In this document: one piece after another, positions 1 to 8,348 of the stretch
How the letters are laid out: the number at the start of each line of letters is the position of its first letter
How positions within the stretch are numbered: position 1 is the first letter of the stretch
NCBI GenBank assembly: GCA_027046525.1
Contig: JALTYD010000187.1
Location: forward strand, 1 to 10,968
DNA from: Pyrodictiaceae archaeon
Lineage (GTDB): Archaea > Thermoproteota > Thermoprotei_A > Sulfolobales > Pyrodictiaceae
Length of the DNA stretch: 10,968 nucleotides
Direction of reading: 5' to 3'
Program-made: the position numbers and the translations under genes
Notes under the pieces: generated by a model
Databases searched by the model: none
Seen by the model: only the letters and a program-made list of their open reading frames with translations
Told to the model about the DNA's origin: nothing

Positions 1-63
1 TAGCAGAGTAGTAACATAATAGCTATAAAGTAGACTAGAAATATCTACTAACTAATCTACTAG

Positions 64-354
64 CTATCCAGCTTCTGGGGCTATATCGGTAATATCTCTC
101 TCCCTAAGAACTCTTATTCTCCACTCGTACAGTTCTCCTAGTATATAGGGTAGAAGTCTAAGTGTTAAGACATTAGTAAACAATGGTATACCTATAATAT
201 CACTATACATTACAAATAAGATAAAATCTCTAAAACTTGAAGAAAAACGCTTACTATCTAGGTACAACTGGTGGTAGAACATACCGTAGAGAAAATCCTC
301 TATATTCTTCTTTACCTTATCTAGTTTATCTCTCCACGACCTCTCTAATGGCAT
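64..354 (-). CDS. Small conserved-looking protein of unknown function (96 aa)
   Basis: I do not recognise a named family. The 96-residue product opens with a charged, amphipathic helical segment (about residues 1-40, rich in Lys, Asp and Arg). A hydrophobic stretch follows (about 42-60, containing FILFVMYSDIIGIPLF), then a Leu-rich helix and a basic helix ending in an acidic tail (DITDIAPEAG). The hydrophobic part is short and could be a buried helix or a membrane-associated one. The ATG at 354 lies inside the end of the upstream minus-strand gene, an overlap of 10 bp, and GAGGT sits about 7 nt before it. Translation is therefore probably coupled and the two products may work together. Codon use matches the rest of the window. 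The gene is very likely real; its function is open. Confidence 0.75.
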   Translation of the reverse strand: MPLERSWRDKLDKVKKNIEDFLYGMFYHQLYLDSKRFSSSFRDFILFVMYSDIIGIPLFTNVLTLRLLPYILGELYEWRIRVLRERDITDIAPEAG

Positions 355-827
355 GTAGATAACCTCAAATAATCTAATACTTCTTCTGCAATACCTCTAA
401 GCCTACTACCTCTTATCTTGATTTCTAAGTATCTATTCGTTGTATCACAATAGAATCCTACTACTATAGTATCTAGTTTTTTTCTATGTATAAAGCCTAT
501 CTTTTCTTCTCCAAGGGTATAGAAAGCATTATGTCCATTAACTCTATACTCTCCTCCTAGCTTAACATTTTTTCCTGCTTTCTCTCTGATCTTCACAGTA
601 ATTTCTACTAGTGAGCCTCTAGATCTATTAACAGCATAGTTCCTAGAAACACCGACTGTAACCCATTGTACTCTACCATGTCTTACTACTTTCTCGATAT
701 CTGGAGGTAGATTACTAGCTACTAGTCTCCAGCCGGGTGGGAGAGCAAGTACTATGAAGTTAACAGCACCATATATAGGGTTAGTAGCAGCTACTACATG
801 GGTAGATTTATCGCTAGTTCTACTCAT
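345..827 (-). CDS. Unassigned cytosolic protein (160 aa), first gene of a two-gene unit
   Basis: The product has no signal peptide or membrane helix and reads as a soluble alpha/beta protein. Alternating hydrophobic strands run from about residue 20 to 145, including GSLVEITVKI, a GGEYRVNGHNAFYTL segment near 92-106 and DTIVVGFYCDTTNRYLEIKIRGS near 119-141, followed by a final helix (about 144-155). The NGH-A-Y segment followed by a strand with FYCD-TNR looks like the core of a conserved family, but I cannot name one. The ATG at 827 has only a weak purine run before it. A TATA-like element centred near 869 would put the transcript start about 16 nt upstream, so a short leader is likely. The downstream gene overlaps its stop by 10 bp, which suggests an operon. 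Confidence 0.78.
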   Translation of the reverse strand: MSRTSDKSTHVVAATNPIYGAVNFIVLALPPGWRLVASNLPPDIEKVVRHGRVQWVTVGVSRNYAVNRSRGSLVEITVKIREKAGKNVKLGGEYRVNGHNAFYTLGEEKIGFIHRKKLDTIVVGFYCDTTNRYLEIKIRGSRLRGIAEEVLDYLRLSTCH

Positions 828-859
828 ATCCTGAATGCCTATAGACGTTAATTAGCTCC

Positions 860-876
860 TACCTATATTTAATAGA
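860..876. promoter_or_regulatory. Shared TATA-like element between divergent genes
   Basis: TATATTTAATA occupies 864-874 in the 67-bp region between the divergent starts at 827 (minus) and 895 (plus). It is AT-only on both strands. On the plus strand its centre is about 26 bp before the GTG at 895, the usual archaeal TATA-to-start distance, which suggests a leaderless or nearly leaderless mRNA. On the minus strand the same distance gives a start near 843 and a leader of about 16 nt. That one element serves both directions is inference. Confidence 0.45.
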
Positions 877-894
877 TTCTCTGGCGAGAACATC

Positions 895-1470
895 GTGGGA
901 GAATTTATAGCTACACATATAGTGATAATACTCTCACTATTCTTCCTAGGATGGTATGGTATAGGGTACTGGTGGAATCTAAGACTAAAATCAAGATACC
1001 TAAAGAATATTGCTAACAAGCTAGGAGAACTTACTGCTAAAACCGAGTATATCTCGCTCGGCTCAACAGGCTTTATACTAAGAACGAGAAGTAGTAGTCT
1101 AAAGCCACAAATCTCTCTCTTCCTAGGTAAGAGAGAAATACCTATCGCCTGGTTAGTAGACTGGCTAATAGGCAGAACTGATAGACTAGAACTAGTAGCA
1201 GAGAAAACAACTGCTAAGCAATGTACTAGTACTCTCTGTTTCAACTTAGAGAGCTACTGGGGCTCTATAGCTTATAGGAAGACTACTAGAGGAGAAGAGA
1301 GAAGGCCTAGAGAGAAATGGTATTGTCGAAAGAGAAGTATCCCAGAAGTAGAAGACCTAGAAGACTATCTATTCTTCGTAAGTATACGTAGTAGTGGAGG
1401 CAAGTGTATATACAGAATTAGTAGCCACCCAGTAATAGCTGGAGAAATTACAGAGCTAGTAGTATCTTAG
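895..1470 (+). CDS. Single-pass membrane protein of unknown function (191 aa)
   Basis: This is the only plus-strand gene I accept. It begins with a GTG, then a hydrophobic helix (about residues 6-25, HIVIILSLFFLGWYGIGYWW), then basic residues (RLKSRYLK), so the remainder is probably cytoplasmic. The soluble part contains YISLGSTGFILRTR (about 53-66), SLFLGKREIPIAWLVDWLIGRTDRLEL (about 75-99) and a C-terminal alpha/beta part with four scattered Cys. From memory, this layout (N-terminal helix, Gly-Phe strand, an Arg-Glu turn, then a Gly-Arg-x-Asp-Arg-Leu strand) resembles an uncharacterised archaeal membrane protein found also in methanogens; I cannot verify that here. The opposite-strand frame over 852-1244 is a shadow: its product is Ser/Leu-rich and featureless. 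The frame is open upstream only to a TAG at 853 and has no better start. Confidence 0.8.
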   Translation: MGEFIATHIVIILSLFFLGWYGIGYWWNLRLKSRYLKNIANKLGELTAKTEYISLGSTGFILRTRSSSLKPQISLFLGKREIPIAWLVDWLIGRTDRLELVAEKTTAKQCTSTLCFNLESYWGSIAYRKTTRGEERRPREKWYCRKRSIPEVEDLEDYLFFVSIRSSGGKCIYRISSHPVIAGEITELVVS

Positions 1471-1540
1471 TTGATAGATTCTTGTAGATCTCTAGTACTA
1501 CTAGTAGGTAGGAAGATATACTATGTCGTCTAGACAATAC

Positions 1541-1882
1541 CTATTCTCTACTCTTACCTCTCTGTTCTACTCTAGGTGTTATCCTAAAAGAGTATATGAG
1601 TAGTAGATCTCCTCCAGGTGTTACACCTATCCTAGAGTGAGAAAGCTCGTACTCGATACCTAGTAGAGCAACTATTCTATCTTCGAGCTCTACTAGTTTC
1701 CACGTAGAGAGAGTAGCATCTTCTCTTAGTGGCTTCATTGTTATCTTTATGCGGAGTTCGCGGCTACTCCACTCAATACTTATATTCTTTACAACATAGC
1801 TACTAGTAATATCGTAGAGAGCTTCTACTATAATACCTTTAACAGGATCCTCCATGATACCGAGTCGTTTATCTCTACTCAA
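1541..1882 (-). CDS. Small soluble protein of unknown function (113 aa)
   Basis: I do not recognise this protein. It is soluble, with a predicted early helix (about residues 10-27, including VKGIIVEALYDIT), a basic amphipathic strand (about 42-52, RELRIKITMKP), a helix (about 60-77, STWKLVELEDRIVALLG) and two more strands ending in a charged tail. The start is a TTG at 1882 with GGTGGAG 4 nt upstream, a good archaeal ribosome binding site. An internal ATG at codon 10 has no comparable site. The gene follows the membrane wHTH gene after 108 bp, so it may have its own promoter or be read through from the archaellum cluster. It converges on the plus-strand gene that ends at 1470. Its codon use fits the neighbours. 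Confidence 0.65.
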   Translation of the reverse strand: MSRDKRLGIMEDPVKGIIVEALYDITSSYVVKNISIEWSSRELRIKITMKPLREDATLSTWKLVELEDRIVALLGIEYELSHSRIGVTPGGDLLLIYSFRITPRVEQRGKSRE

Positions 1883-1990
1883 TATTCTCCACCATATATT
1901 TCTCCTCTATTCCCACTAGTTGTTGAGACTCTGAGGAGAGATAGAAGCTATTAGTGAATAGTATTGTTCTCTGTGGTTCTCATCTATACT

Positions 1991-2470
1991 CTATTCTAGT
2001 AGTTCATACCACTTACTTTTCTCAGCATATTTCTCTCTTAGCTTTGTTAGTAGTTTTTCTCCTCTCTCACTTAATACTAGTACTCCTCCATCTATTCTAA
2101 TGAGGTTTTTCTCTTCGAGTTCTCTTAGAGCTTTGAGAATTTCTTCTTTGCTTGCTCTTATTCTAGCTTCTACGTCTTCTACTGGTATAGCTTGATACCT
2201 ACTTAGTATCTGTAGTAGGTTTGTTCTTACTGTCTCACTTACTTCTTCTCCTGGTGCTGTTTCTGTAAATATCATTGTTTCTTCTCTCTCGCTCGGTATA
2301 GGGCTCCTCCTAGGAGCTCGTGGCTCTACAGCTATTGGTGCTTGTCTCGGAGGAGGTTCTCTTATTTCTGTCCTCCTCCTGGGCTTATAGTAGACTATTA
2401 TCACTACTATAGTAGCTAGGAATAGTATCACTATTGTAGATAGTAGTAGGATTAGTTTGAGGATATCCAT
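1991..2470 (-). CDS. Membrane-anchored winged-helix protein, candidate archaellum regulator
   Basis: The 159-residue protein has one N-terminal transmembrane helix (about residues 7-28), a basic stop (YYKPRRR, 27-33) that places the rest in the cytoplasm, and a Pro/Arg-rich linker (about 34-65). The C-terminal winged helix-turn-helix (about 82-147) has a first helix TVRTNLLQILSRY, a second helix PVEDVEARI, a recognition-type helix SKEEILKALRELEEKNLI, a wing RIDGGVLVL, and a final helix. It is the last closely packed gene of the cluster, 28 bp after the Ig-like protein, with AGGT-type purines before the ATG. In Sulfolobus, membrane-bound wHTH regulators ArnR and ArnR1 lie beside the archaellum genes and activate arlB, but their wHTH is N-terminal and their membrane part C-terminal. 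The reversed layout here argues for analogy rather than orthology. A DNA-binding role is inferred from the fold; a structural role is also possible. Confidence 0.82.
   Translation of the reverse strand: MDILKLILLLSTIVILFLATIVVIIVYYKPRRRTEIREPPPRQAPIAVEPRAPRRSPIPSEREETMIFTETAPGEEVSETVRTNLLQILSRYQAIPVEDVEARIRASKEEILKALRELEEKNLIRIDGGVLVLSERGEKLLTKLREKYAEKSKWYELLE
2333..2359 (-). other. Linker motif EPPPRQAPI in the membrane wHTH protein
   Basis: Residues 38-46 read EPPPRQAPI, directly after the basic stop of the transmembrane helix and therefore on the cytoplasmic side. It matches the coiled-coil protein motif at eight of nine residues, and both copies sit about 37 residues from the N-terminus. 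A shared short binding motif is inferred. Confidence 0.6.
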
Positions 2471-2498
2471 ATATTCTACCTTCTCCTCTCTATAGTTT

Positions 2499-4883
2499 CT
2501 ATCGTCTACGTACTACTCTAATACTCCATGCTATTGCTAGAGTAGCTACTCCAGTGATAAGAGTTACGAATGTCTGTGTTGGTAGTAGTTCTCTTCCTCC
2601 TTGTTGTACTTCGAGTATTACTGGGCTACTCTCAGCGTTTACAGCTGGTAGTACTGCTCTTATAGTATAGTTGCCTGGTGCTATAGGAGCATTTATCTCT
2701 AATCTATTCTCTGATTTAGAGACTATTACTGTATCTAGTGGTTTCCATGTACCATTAGGTTCTCTGATCATCAGGTTTAGTGTAAGTGGCTTATTGGGGG
2801 GTGGGTGTATTGCTACTAGTACTTCTACTCTACTACCTGGTGTAGTATTTGTTGTATTTAGCTCGATTGATACTCCGTATACTATCTTCTTAACATTTAT
2901 AGTAGTTGTATTCTCTACGCTGAAGCTTGGTAGAGCTGCTTTTATAGTATATATTCCTGGTTCTTGTGGTGCTGTGATAGTTGTTTCTACTACTCCTTTT
3001 ACTAGCTCTAGGCTTATCCTACGTATAGTTTTATCTTCTCTCAGTAGTTCTACTATAGCATATGTTCTATTTAATGGTGGGTGTGTAGTAATAGATAGTT
3101 TGATTTTTTCTTGTTCTCCAGCAAACAGCTCTGTAGGCTCTACTCTTAGCTGGAGTACTGGAGAGAATACAGTTATCTCTTCTTCTAGCTCTAGAGTTTT
3201 ATCTCTATAGATGCCTTTAACTACTATCTTGTACTCGCCAGTAGTATTTGGTGCTATTAGCTCTATAGCTACTGGCTTATTCTTAGTACCAGTTAAGTTG
3301 AAAGTCTCTCTTAGCCAGCTCGGCTCTATAATTATCGAGTAGCCTGTGAGTACTGGCTCTATCCATGCTTCTACTCTGATAGTACTACTTGGTAGTAGTT
3401 TCTTTGGCTCTATTTTCACGTATAGTAGTGGTTCTCCTAGTACTTCTATCCTCACGAGGTTACTAGTTATAGAATAGCCTTCTACTAGTACTATAGCTCT
3501 TATGAAGTATTCTCCTTCTCCTATAGATGTTGCTGGTATAGTTGCTTCTCCTCTACCATTACATACTCTGAACTGCTCTATAGAGCTCCATGTACCTTCT
3601 CTCATAACTTCTATACTTGCATCATAGCAGCCTGGTAGTTGTGGTGATAGTGTTGCTTTTATCGATAGATTGCCCTCTCTATGTAGTATGTGTGGAGTAG
3701 CTGCGATCTGTAGATCTGTTATCTGTCTAAGTAGCTGTATAGGTATAACAGTTACTTCTACTCTATTACTTACTACTACTTCTTCAGCTCCGTATATCCT
3801 AGATACTAGTTTTGCCTGGAAGATATACGTTGTTATTCTACCAGAATATGATTGTGCTCTCCAACAGTATAGTGTCTCTGAGCTATTGTACTTAGAAGAA
3901 TAGACGATTGTCCATTCTTCTTGTAGACCTTTAGCTCTACTCTCTACTACTATGTACTGTTCTGCTAGTTTTGTCTCTCCTTCAGCTTGTACTTCGAAAC
4001 ATACAGAATATCCCTCAGTTACTGTCGACGATGTATTTAGTAGTACTAGTTGTACTCTAGGTTTCTGCATAGAGACTACTACTAGTGATTTAGACTGCTC
4101 ATAGTCTATACTACCTATTGTTGCTCTAAGCTCTACATTTACTATATGTACTCCTTCTTCTAGCGGAATTGGTATATCTATATTGAGGACTATCTTGTCT
4201 CTAGGTTTTAAGAGAGGCGAAGCTAGCTTAGAGTATATTATCTTGTTATCTAGTAGTACTTCTATTCTAACATCATAGACTTCTGTTTCTCCAGTATTGA
4301 CTACTTCTACTACTAGTTTCTCTGTATAGTCTTCTCCTATAATAGCTATAGTGTATAGACCGCCTTCTTCGAACCATGTATTTAGTATAAGATCAGGTTC
4401 TCCTCCTACTAGTACTACTGGTAGTAGTAGATTTTCTTCGTCAGAGTCTTGGCCTTGATATCCTTTTATCTTCAGCTCTATAAATCCTAGATTACCTTTC
4501 TCTAGTAGATTCTCGATTATATGTGGTGGTACGAGCCCAGATATCCTCGTAGCAGCCATTTTATTAGAAGGAGATAAGTACCCTATAGGATATGAGCCTA
4601 GTGTTATACCAGCTAGTGATACTTCTACTGCTACGAATAATGGCTCACTAGTAGTAGTATATACTAGTTTAGTATTGATACTCATATAGAATGTACTAGA
4701 ATGTCTCACAATATAAGTAGATGAAATCCATAGATTCAGTATATAGAGATTATCTCCTATTCTTAGCTCTACTGTGTAGGTTGTCCAGCTAGATTCTTCT
4801 TGTTCTGCAATACCTATAGAGGGTGGGAATACATATACTAGTAGAATAAGAGCGAGTAGTGAGAGTATATATGTATTCTTCAA
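2499..4883 (-). CDS. Secreted multi-domain Ig-like surface protein with C-terminal membrane anchor
   Basis: The 794-residue protein begins with a signal peptide (about residues 4-25, ILSLLALILLVYVFPPSIGIA) and ends with one transmembrane helix (about 767-786) followed by RVVRRR, so nearly all of it lies outside the cytoplasmic membrane. After an N-terminal beta domain (about 30-160) come about six beta-sandwich modules of 80-110 residues: about 165-270 (CARDB-like, with VVEVVNTGETEVYDVRIEVL), 275-380, 388-481, 485-573, 575-664 and 668-759. The last four end in a related G-x-Y-x-I strand pattern, such as GIYTIKAALPSFSVENT and GNYTIRAVLPAVNAESS. N-glycosylation sequons are frequent. Cys295/340 and Cys419/441 fall in pairs within modules. 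The TTG at 4883 follows arlJ by 2 bp, with AGGAGGTG 10 nt before it. An extracellular scaffold, S-layer-linked or archaellum-associated role is inference. Confidence 0.85.
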   Translation of the reverse strand: MKNTYILSLLALILLVYVFPPSIGIAEQEESSWTTYTVELRIGDNLYILNLWISSTYIVRHSSTFYMSINTKLVYTTTSEPLFVAVEVSLAGITLGSYPIGYLSPSNKMAATRISGLVPPHIIENLLEKGNLGFIELKIKGYQGQDSDEENLLLPVVLVGGEPDLILNTWFEEGGLYTIAIIGEDYTEKLVVEVVNTGETEVYDVRIEVLLDNKIIYSKLASPLLKPRDKIVLNIDIPIPLEEGVHIVNVELRATIGSIDYEQSKSLVVVSMQKPRVQLVLLNTSSTVTEGYSVCFEVQAEGETKLAEQYIVVESRAKGLQEEWTIVYSSKYNSSETLYCWRAQSYSGRITTYIFQAKLVSRIYGAEEVVVSNRVEVTVIPIQLLRQITDLQIAATPHILHREGNLSIKATLSPQLPGCYDASIEVMREGTWSSIEQFRVCNGRGEATIPATSIGEGEYFIRAIVLVEGYSITSNLVRIEVLGEPLLYVKIEPKKLLPSSTIRVEAWIEPVLTGYSIIIEPSWLRETFNLTGTKNKPVAIELIAPNTTGEYKIVVKGIYRDKTLELEEEITVFSPVLQLRVEPTELFAGEQEKIKLSITTHPPLNRTYAIVELLREDKTIRRISLELVKGVVETTITAPQEPGIYTIKAALPSFSVENTTTINVKKIVYGVSIELNTTNTTPGSRVEVLVAIHPPPNKPLTLNLMIREPNGTWKPLDTVIVSKSENRLEINAPIAPGNYTIRAVLPAVNAESSPVILEVQQGGRELLPTQTFVTLITGVATLAIAWSIRVVRRR

Positions 4884-4885
4884 GG

Positions 4886-6550
4886 CTATGGAGCACCTCC
4901 TAGTTCGGGGAATGCTATTGGTAGTACAAATGTACGAGATATTATCTCTATAGCTTTCATACCACCTACTGTGACGAGAGCGAGTATCGCCATGTGGAGG
5001 AAAGCTGTTTCTCTCAGACTACCACGTACATGTGCTATAACTATAGCATTTACTACTACTAGAACTGATAGGAATAGTGTCATTACTCCCATGACTTTGT
5101 CTATATCTGGTATTGTTATCGCGAAAGGTAGGTATTGTAGTGCTTCTGGTGCTGTCTCTGCTACTACTGCTAGCTGTCGATAGTACTGAGAGAATATAGA
5201 TAGTATATTTATAACAGCTGATAGTATTGCTGCTACTAGTCCCTGCATTAGATATGTTACAGCTTCAAATGTCCTAGCTAGTCTCTCTCTATCAACTCTT
5301 ATATTACTCAGTCTTATTAGGAGGTCGCTGAGCATTAGCCCTGTCTCAGCTGTATCTCCACTGTTATCGACTGTATCAACTACTATATTTGTTCCACGCA
5401 TTATATCCATACTCATAGACTCTGCAGTAAAATATCTAAACGCTATATGTGGATCAACACCATTACTGATACGTGCATGTAGTCTCTGTATGAGAGGAGT
5501 TAGCTCGCCATAGTCAGCAGCTAGTATAGAGGATAGAGCTATCGAGTAGTTTGGTACTGTTGAGAATGTTAAACCAAAACTCCTGATAAAGACTTGGTAG
5601 AACATATTTACTCTACGTACTATCCTCTCTATTCTAACAGCTTGTAGACCGGGGAGGATCATAGGCATTGTAGCTGCTAGTAGTGTAAAACTCGGATCTC
5701 TAGCTATAAAATATACTATAGCTGCAGATGCTATCGAGAATCCTAGTCCTAGCCTAGTAGACTTCTTCAGTTTCTCGAGCCTAGGATTAGAGATACCATT
5801 ATCTCTATAGACTATAGGATCAGATACTATAACCATCTTGGTTATAAGTGCTAGTAGTATGAGAGTAGCAAGTAGTGCAAACATAGAGACTATAAACATC
5901 TGTGAATCTCCGCCTATAAAGACAGCGAGTACAGTAAATGTAAGCATAATGAAAGCTGAAGCACTCATCAACGTAGTATAGAGGCCTAGGAATATCCTCA
6001 TAAAATCTATTACTCTAGCATAGCTACTCATAAACTGTCTTACTGCTGTACCAAGTTCTACTCTAAGAAACCTAGTTATATCGTCTCCAGTTCTAAATAC
6101 TTCGCTCATTCTTATGAGGAATACTCTAAATACATCATTTCTTACTCTATTAGCAATTAGCCTAGTAGCTCTAACAAATCCATAGCTCCACTCTACTGCT
6201 AGTACTGCTATTCTACGTAGTATAGCTTGATACTCTCCGTAGCCTCCTAGGATAGTATTTAGTTCGAAGAGCTTCCTTCTATCTGGTCGTCCTGTAGAGA
6301 CAGCATACATATGTGCTAGCATAAATACATAGTCGACATCTACTTCTCTCATAGCAGCTTGTCTACGAGCAACTGGGAGTAGTATCCTCCAAATAGCTAC
6401 TATTACTGGTGCTAAGAGACTTGTATAAGCAAGTGGGTGTCGGAGCAGAGCAATAGCTACCACTGGTAGAACTAGACTAGCAGCTAGTACTGGATCTATA
6501 GGTCTTGTATCTAGTCTATACCTCCTCTCAGTCTGTACTAGTACCTCCAT
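4886..6550 (-). CDS. arlJ: Archaellum membrane platform protein ArlJ (FlaJ)
   Basis: ArlJ is the polytopic core of the archaellum motor. It docks the ArlI hexamer and links ATP hydrolysis to filament assembly and rotation. This 554-residue protein has roughly nine hydrophobic helices: about 19-36, 42-60, 190-212, 217-240, 266-284, 286-303, 429-452, 487-507 and 515-531. Two cytoplasmic helical domains of the type II secretion F (T2SF) kind lie between them, at about 75-180 and 316-420. The second includes GLTFSTVPNYSIALSSI and NSGDTAETGLMLSDLL, typical of archaeal TadC/FlaJ proteins. The length matches the family. It begins 23 bp after arlI, with GGTGA 4 nt before the ATG, and its TAG stop is 2 bp from the next start. 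Its place after H and I supports ArlJ over a pilus platform protein. Confidence 0.95.
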   Translation of the reverse strand: MEVLVQTERRYRLDTRPIDPVLAASLVLPVVAIALLRHPLAYTSLLAPVIVAIWRILLPVARRQAAMREVDVDYVFMLAHMYAVSTGRPDRRKLFELNTILGGYGEYQAILRRIAVLAVEWSYGFVRATRLIANRVRNDVFRVFLIRMSEVFRTGDDITRFLRVELGTAVRQFMSSYARVIDFMRIFLGLYTTLMSASAFIMLTFTVLAVFIGGDSQMFIVSMFALLATLILLALITKMVIVSDPIVYRDNGISNPRLEKLKKSTRLGLGFSIASAAIVYFIARDPSFTLLAATMPMILPGLQAVRIERIVRRVNMFYQVFIRSFGLTFSTVPNYSIALSSILAADYGELTPLIQRLHARISNGVDPHIAFRYFTAESMSMDIMRGTNIVVDTVDNSGDTAETGLMLSDLLIRLSNIRVDRERLARTFEAVTYLMQGLVAAILSAVINILSIFSQYYRQLAVVAETAPEALQYLPFAITIPDIDKVMGVMTLFLSVLVVVNAIVIAHVRGSLRETAFLHMAILALVTVGGMKAIEIISRTFVLPIAFPELGGAP

Positions 6551-6573
6551 CTACTCACCATCACTGTAGGAGA

Positions 6574-8334
6574 TTACCTTATGAGTTCTCCTCTCTCTAT
6601 CTTCTTCAGAGCATCTTCTAGTGCTTCGATAATCGCGTATGGAGCTTCCTCTTTAGATGCTCTCCTAGCATACTCTACTGTTAACGAGTATATCCTAGCA
6701 AGTGTATGGAATACTTGGTAGTAGTTGAATACTTTCTTCTCGACGAGTTTCTTTATTATACGTGCTCTTACATCTAGCTCTTCATAGATCAAAAACATGT
6801 TCCTACGCGATAAGCCTCTCCTAACACCTATCTTTTCTTCGAGTAGATAGCTAGTACCTTTACCTCTGAATGTAAAGATATCTCTTACAGGATCCCATGT
6901 AAATACTGGTACATATAGTATAGAGTCAGCTCTAGTATCATAGCCTATAATCTCGTTAACACTGAGTACTCTTCTAACAAGTACACCTTCTCTATATACA
7001 GCACTCTGTATAAGTACAAAATTTAGATTATCAAGCTGTGTCTTAGGGACATTGATTGGTGGAGAAGTAATTCTCTGTACTAGTCTCTCGACACTAGCAG
7101 CGTGGAAAGTAGCTAGTACTGGGTGTCCTGTCTGCATTGCTTGGAAAGCAATATTTCCTTCAGCACCACGTATCTCTCCAACTATTATATAGTTTGGTCT
7201 CTGTCTGAGAGCTGCTTTTAGTAGATCGAACATTGTAACACTAGTCTCTGGACTCCCAGTATCTCTAGTTAATTCTCTAACCCAGTTGTTATGAGGTATA
7301 TTGAGTTCAGCAGTATCTTCGATAGTCACAATCTTGTAGGTCGGGTTGATAAATGCTACAACTGCATTGAGTGTTGTTGTCTTCCCAGATGCTGTTTCTC
7401 CAGAGACCATTCCACTACTTCCTTCGAGTAGTAGTATCCATAGATAAGCTGCTATTCTCTCATCGAAGGTATTCCAGTTGACTAGCTGTATTACACTTAG
7501 AGGTACTTTGGATACTCTCCTAATAGTAAAATTACTACCTTGTAGACTAACATCTGTCCCAAACACCATGTTTATTCTACTGCCATCTGGTAGTGTTGCA
7601 TCTACTATAGGTCTAGCATGGCTTATCTGCTTACCTATCCTCTCGCTCAACTGTATTATGAATCTATCTAGTTCTTCAGGTGTATCAAATCTAAGACTAG
7701 TCTCTAGTGGGCCGAATACTTTGTGCACAATATAGATATATCCTACTCCTGGACAAGATATATCCTCTATGTAGGGGTCTTTTAGTAGAGGCTCGAGTAT
7801 ACCTAGACCAGTCTTATCACGTACCATGTAGTAGAAGAGATTATCTAGATCTCCTCTATAGACAGGAATCCTAGATAGAGAATATACTTCTCCTAGTAGA
7901 TTCTTATAGTCTACTCTGTAGTCGACTGGCTCTACTACTACTCTGAGTTTATCTAGTAGTATCTTTTTTCTCTCTTCTATATCTCTAGCGATATCATTCT
8001 CGGTGATAATAGTAGCTAGTTTCTCCTCGACTAGATAGAATAGTTCTTTGGGAGGCCTGTCAGGCTCAACTACTACGTATTTACGGTAACCTGACTCTGT
8101 ACCCTCTGGGGGCATGTATATATGGATGAATATTCCTACATCTGTATCAACAGTATACATTATATTTACGATAGATGCTTTTCTTAGATCTCTAGGTACT
8201 TCTGTGCCGTAGTAGTCTGGCCATCCAATCCTAGGGACGATAGAGTCTAGGTATCTAGATAAGTGGGGGAATCTACGTATGAGTAGCTGTAGATCTCTAC
8301 TCGTAGGCTTCTGGGCTGTAATTATTCGAGCCAT
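6574..8334 (-). CDS. arlI: Archaellum motor ATPase ArlI (FlaI)
   Basis: This is the type II/IV secretion superfamily ATPase that works as a hexamer under ArlJ to power filament assembly and rotation. Numbered from the ATG at 8334 (586 aa), the Walker A motif GETASGKTT is at about 312-320 with the nucleotide-binding Lys at 318. The Asp box IEDTAEL is at about 338-344, the Walker B region YIIVGEIRG at 382-390 with Glu387, and the His box GHPVLATFH at 403-411. The part before about residue 270 is the N-terminal domain. It is longer than well-studied homologues of about 500 residues, with extra sequence mainly at the N-terminus and some at the C-terminus. I chose the ATG at 8334 because AGGTGA precedes it by 5 nt. 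The GTG at 8343 lies inside that binding site and would add only three residues. Confidence 0.96.
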   Translation of the reverse strand: MARIITAQKPTSRDLQLLIRRFPHLSRYLDSIVPRIGWPDYYGTEVPRDLRKASIVNIMYTVDTDVGIFIHIYMPPEGTESGYRKYVVVEPDRPPKELFYLVEEKLATIITENDIARDIEERKKILLDKLRVVVEPVDYRVDYKNLLGEVYSLSRIPVYRGDLDNLFYYMVRDKTGLGILEPLLKDPYIEDISCPGVGYIYIVHKVFGPLETSLRFDTPEELDRFIIQLSERIGKQISHARPIVDATLPDGSRINMVFGTDVSLQGSNFTIRRVSKVPLSVIQLVNWNTFDERIAAYLWILLLEGSSGMVSGETASGKTTTLNAVVAFINPTYKIVTIEDTAELNIPHNNWVRELTRDTGSPETSVTMFDLLKAALRQRPNYIIVGEIRGAEGNIAFQAMQTGHPVLATFHAASVERLVQRITSPPINVPKTQLDNLNFVLIQSAVYREGVLVRRVLSVNEIIGYDTRADSILYVPVFTWDPVRDIFTFRGKGTSYLLEEKIGVRRGLSRRNMFLIYEELDVRARIIKKLVEKKVFNYYQVFHTLARIYSLTVEYARRASKEEAPYAIIEALEDALKKIERGELIR

Positions 8335-8348
8335 ACTACTCACCTAGT

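Noticed and set aside
852..1244. Minus-strand open frame opposite the plus-strand membrane protein
   Set aside because: Its Ser/Leu-rich translation has no domain pattern, and the opposite strand encodes a coherent protein with a membrane helix and well-formed soluble part.
1471..1540. Possible bidirectional terminator between the convergent genes
   Set aside because: Contains small CTAGTA-type inverted repeats but no clear T-run on either strand; such repeats are common across the window.
2671..3210. Plus-strand open frame inside the Ig-like gene
   Set aside because: Low-complexity Ser/Val/Ile translation antisense to a clear modular protein; a composition shadow. The frame at 3670-3903 is rejected for the same reason.
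4971..5183. Plus-strand frame inside arlJ (and 7478-7735 inside arlI)
   Set aside because: Antisense to strongly supported genes, with no recognisable motif.
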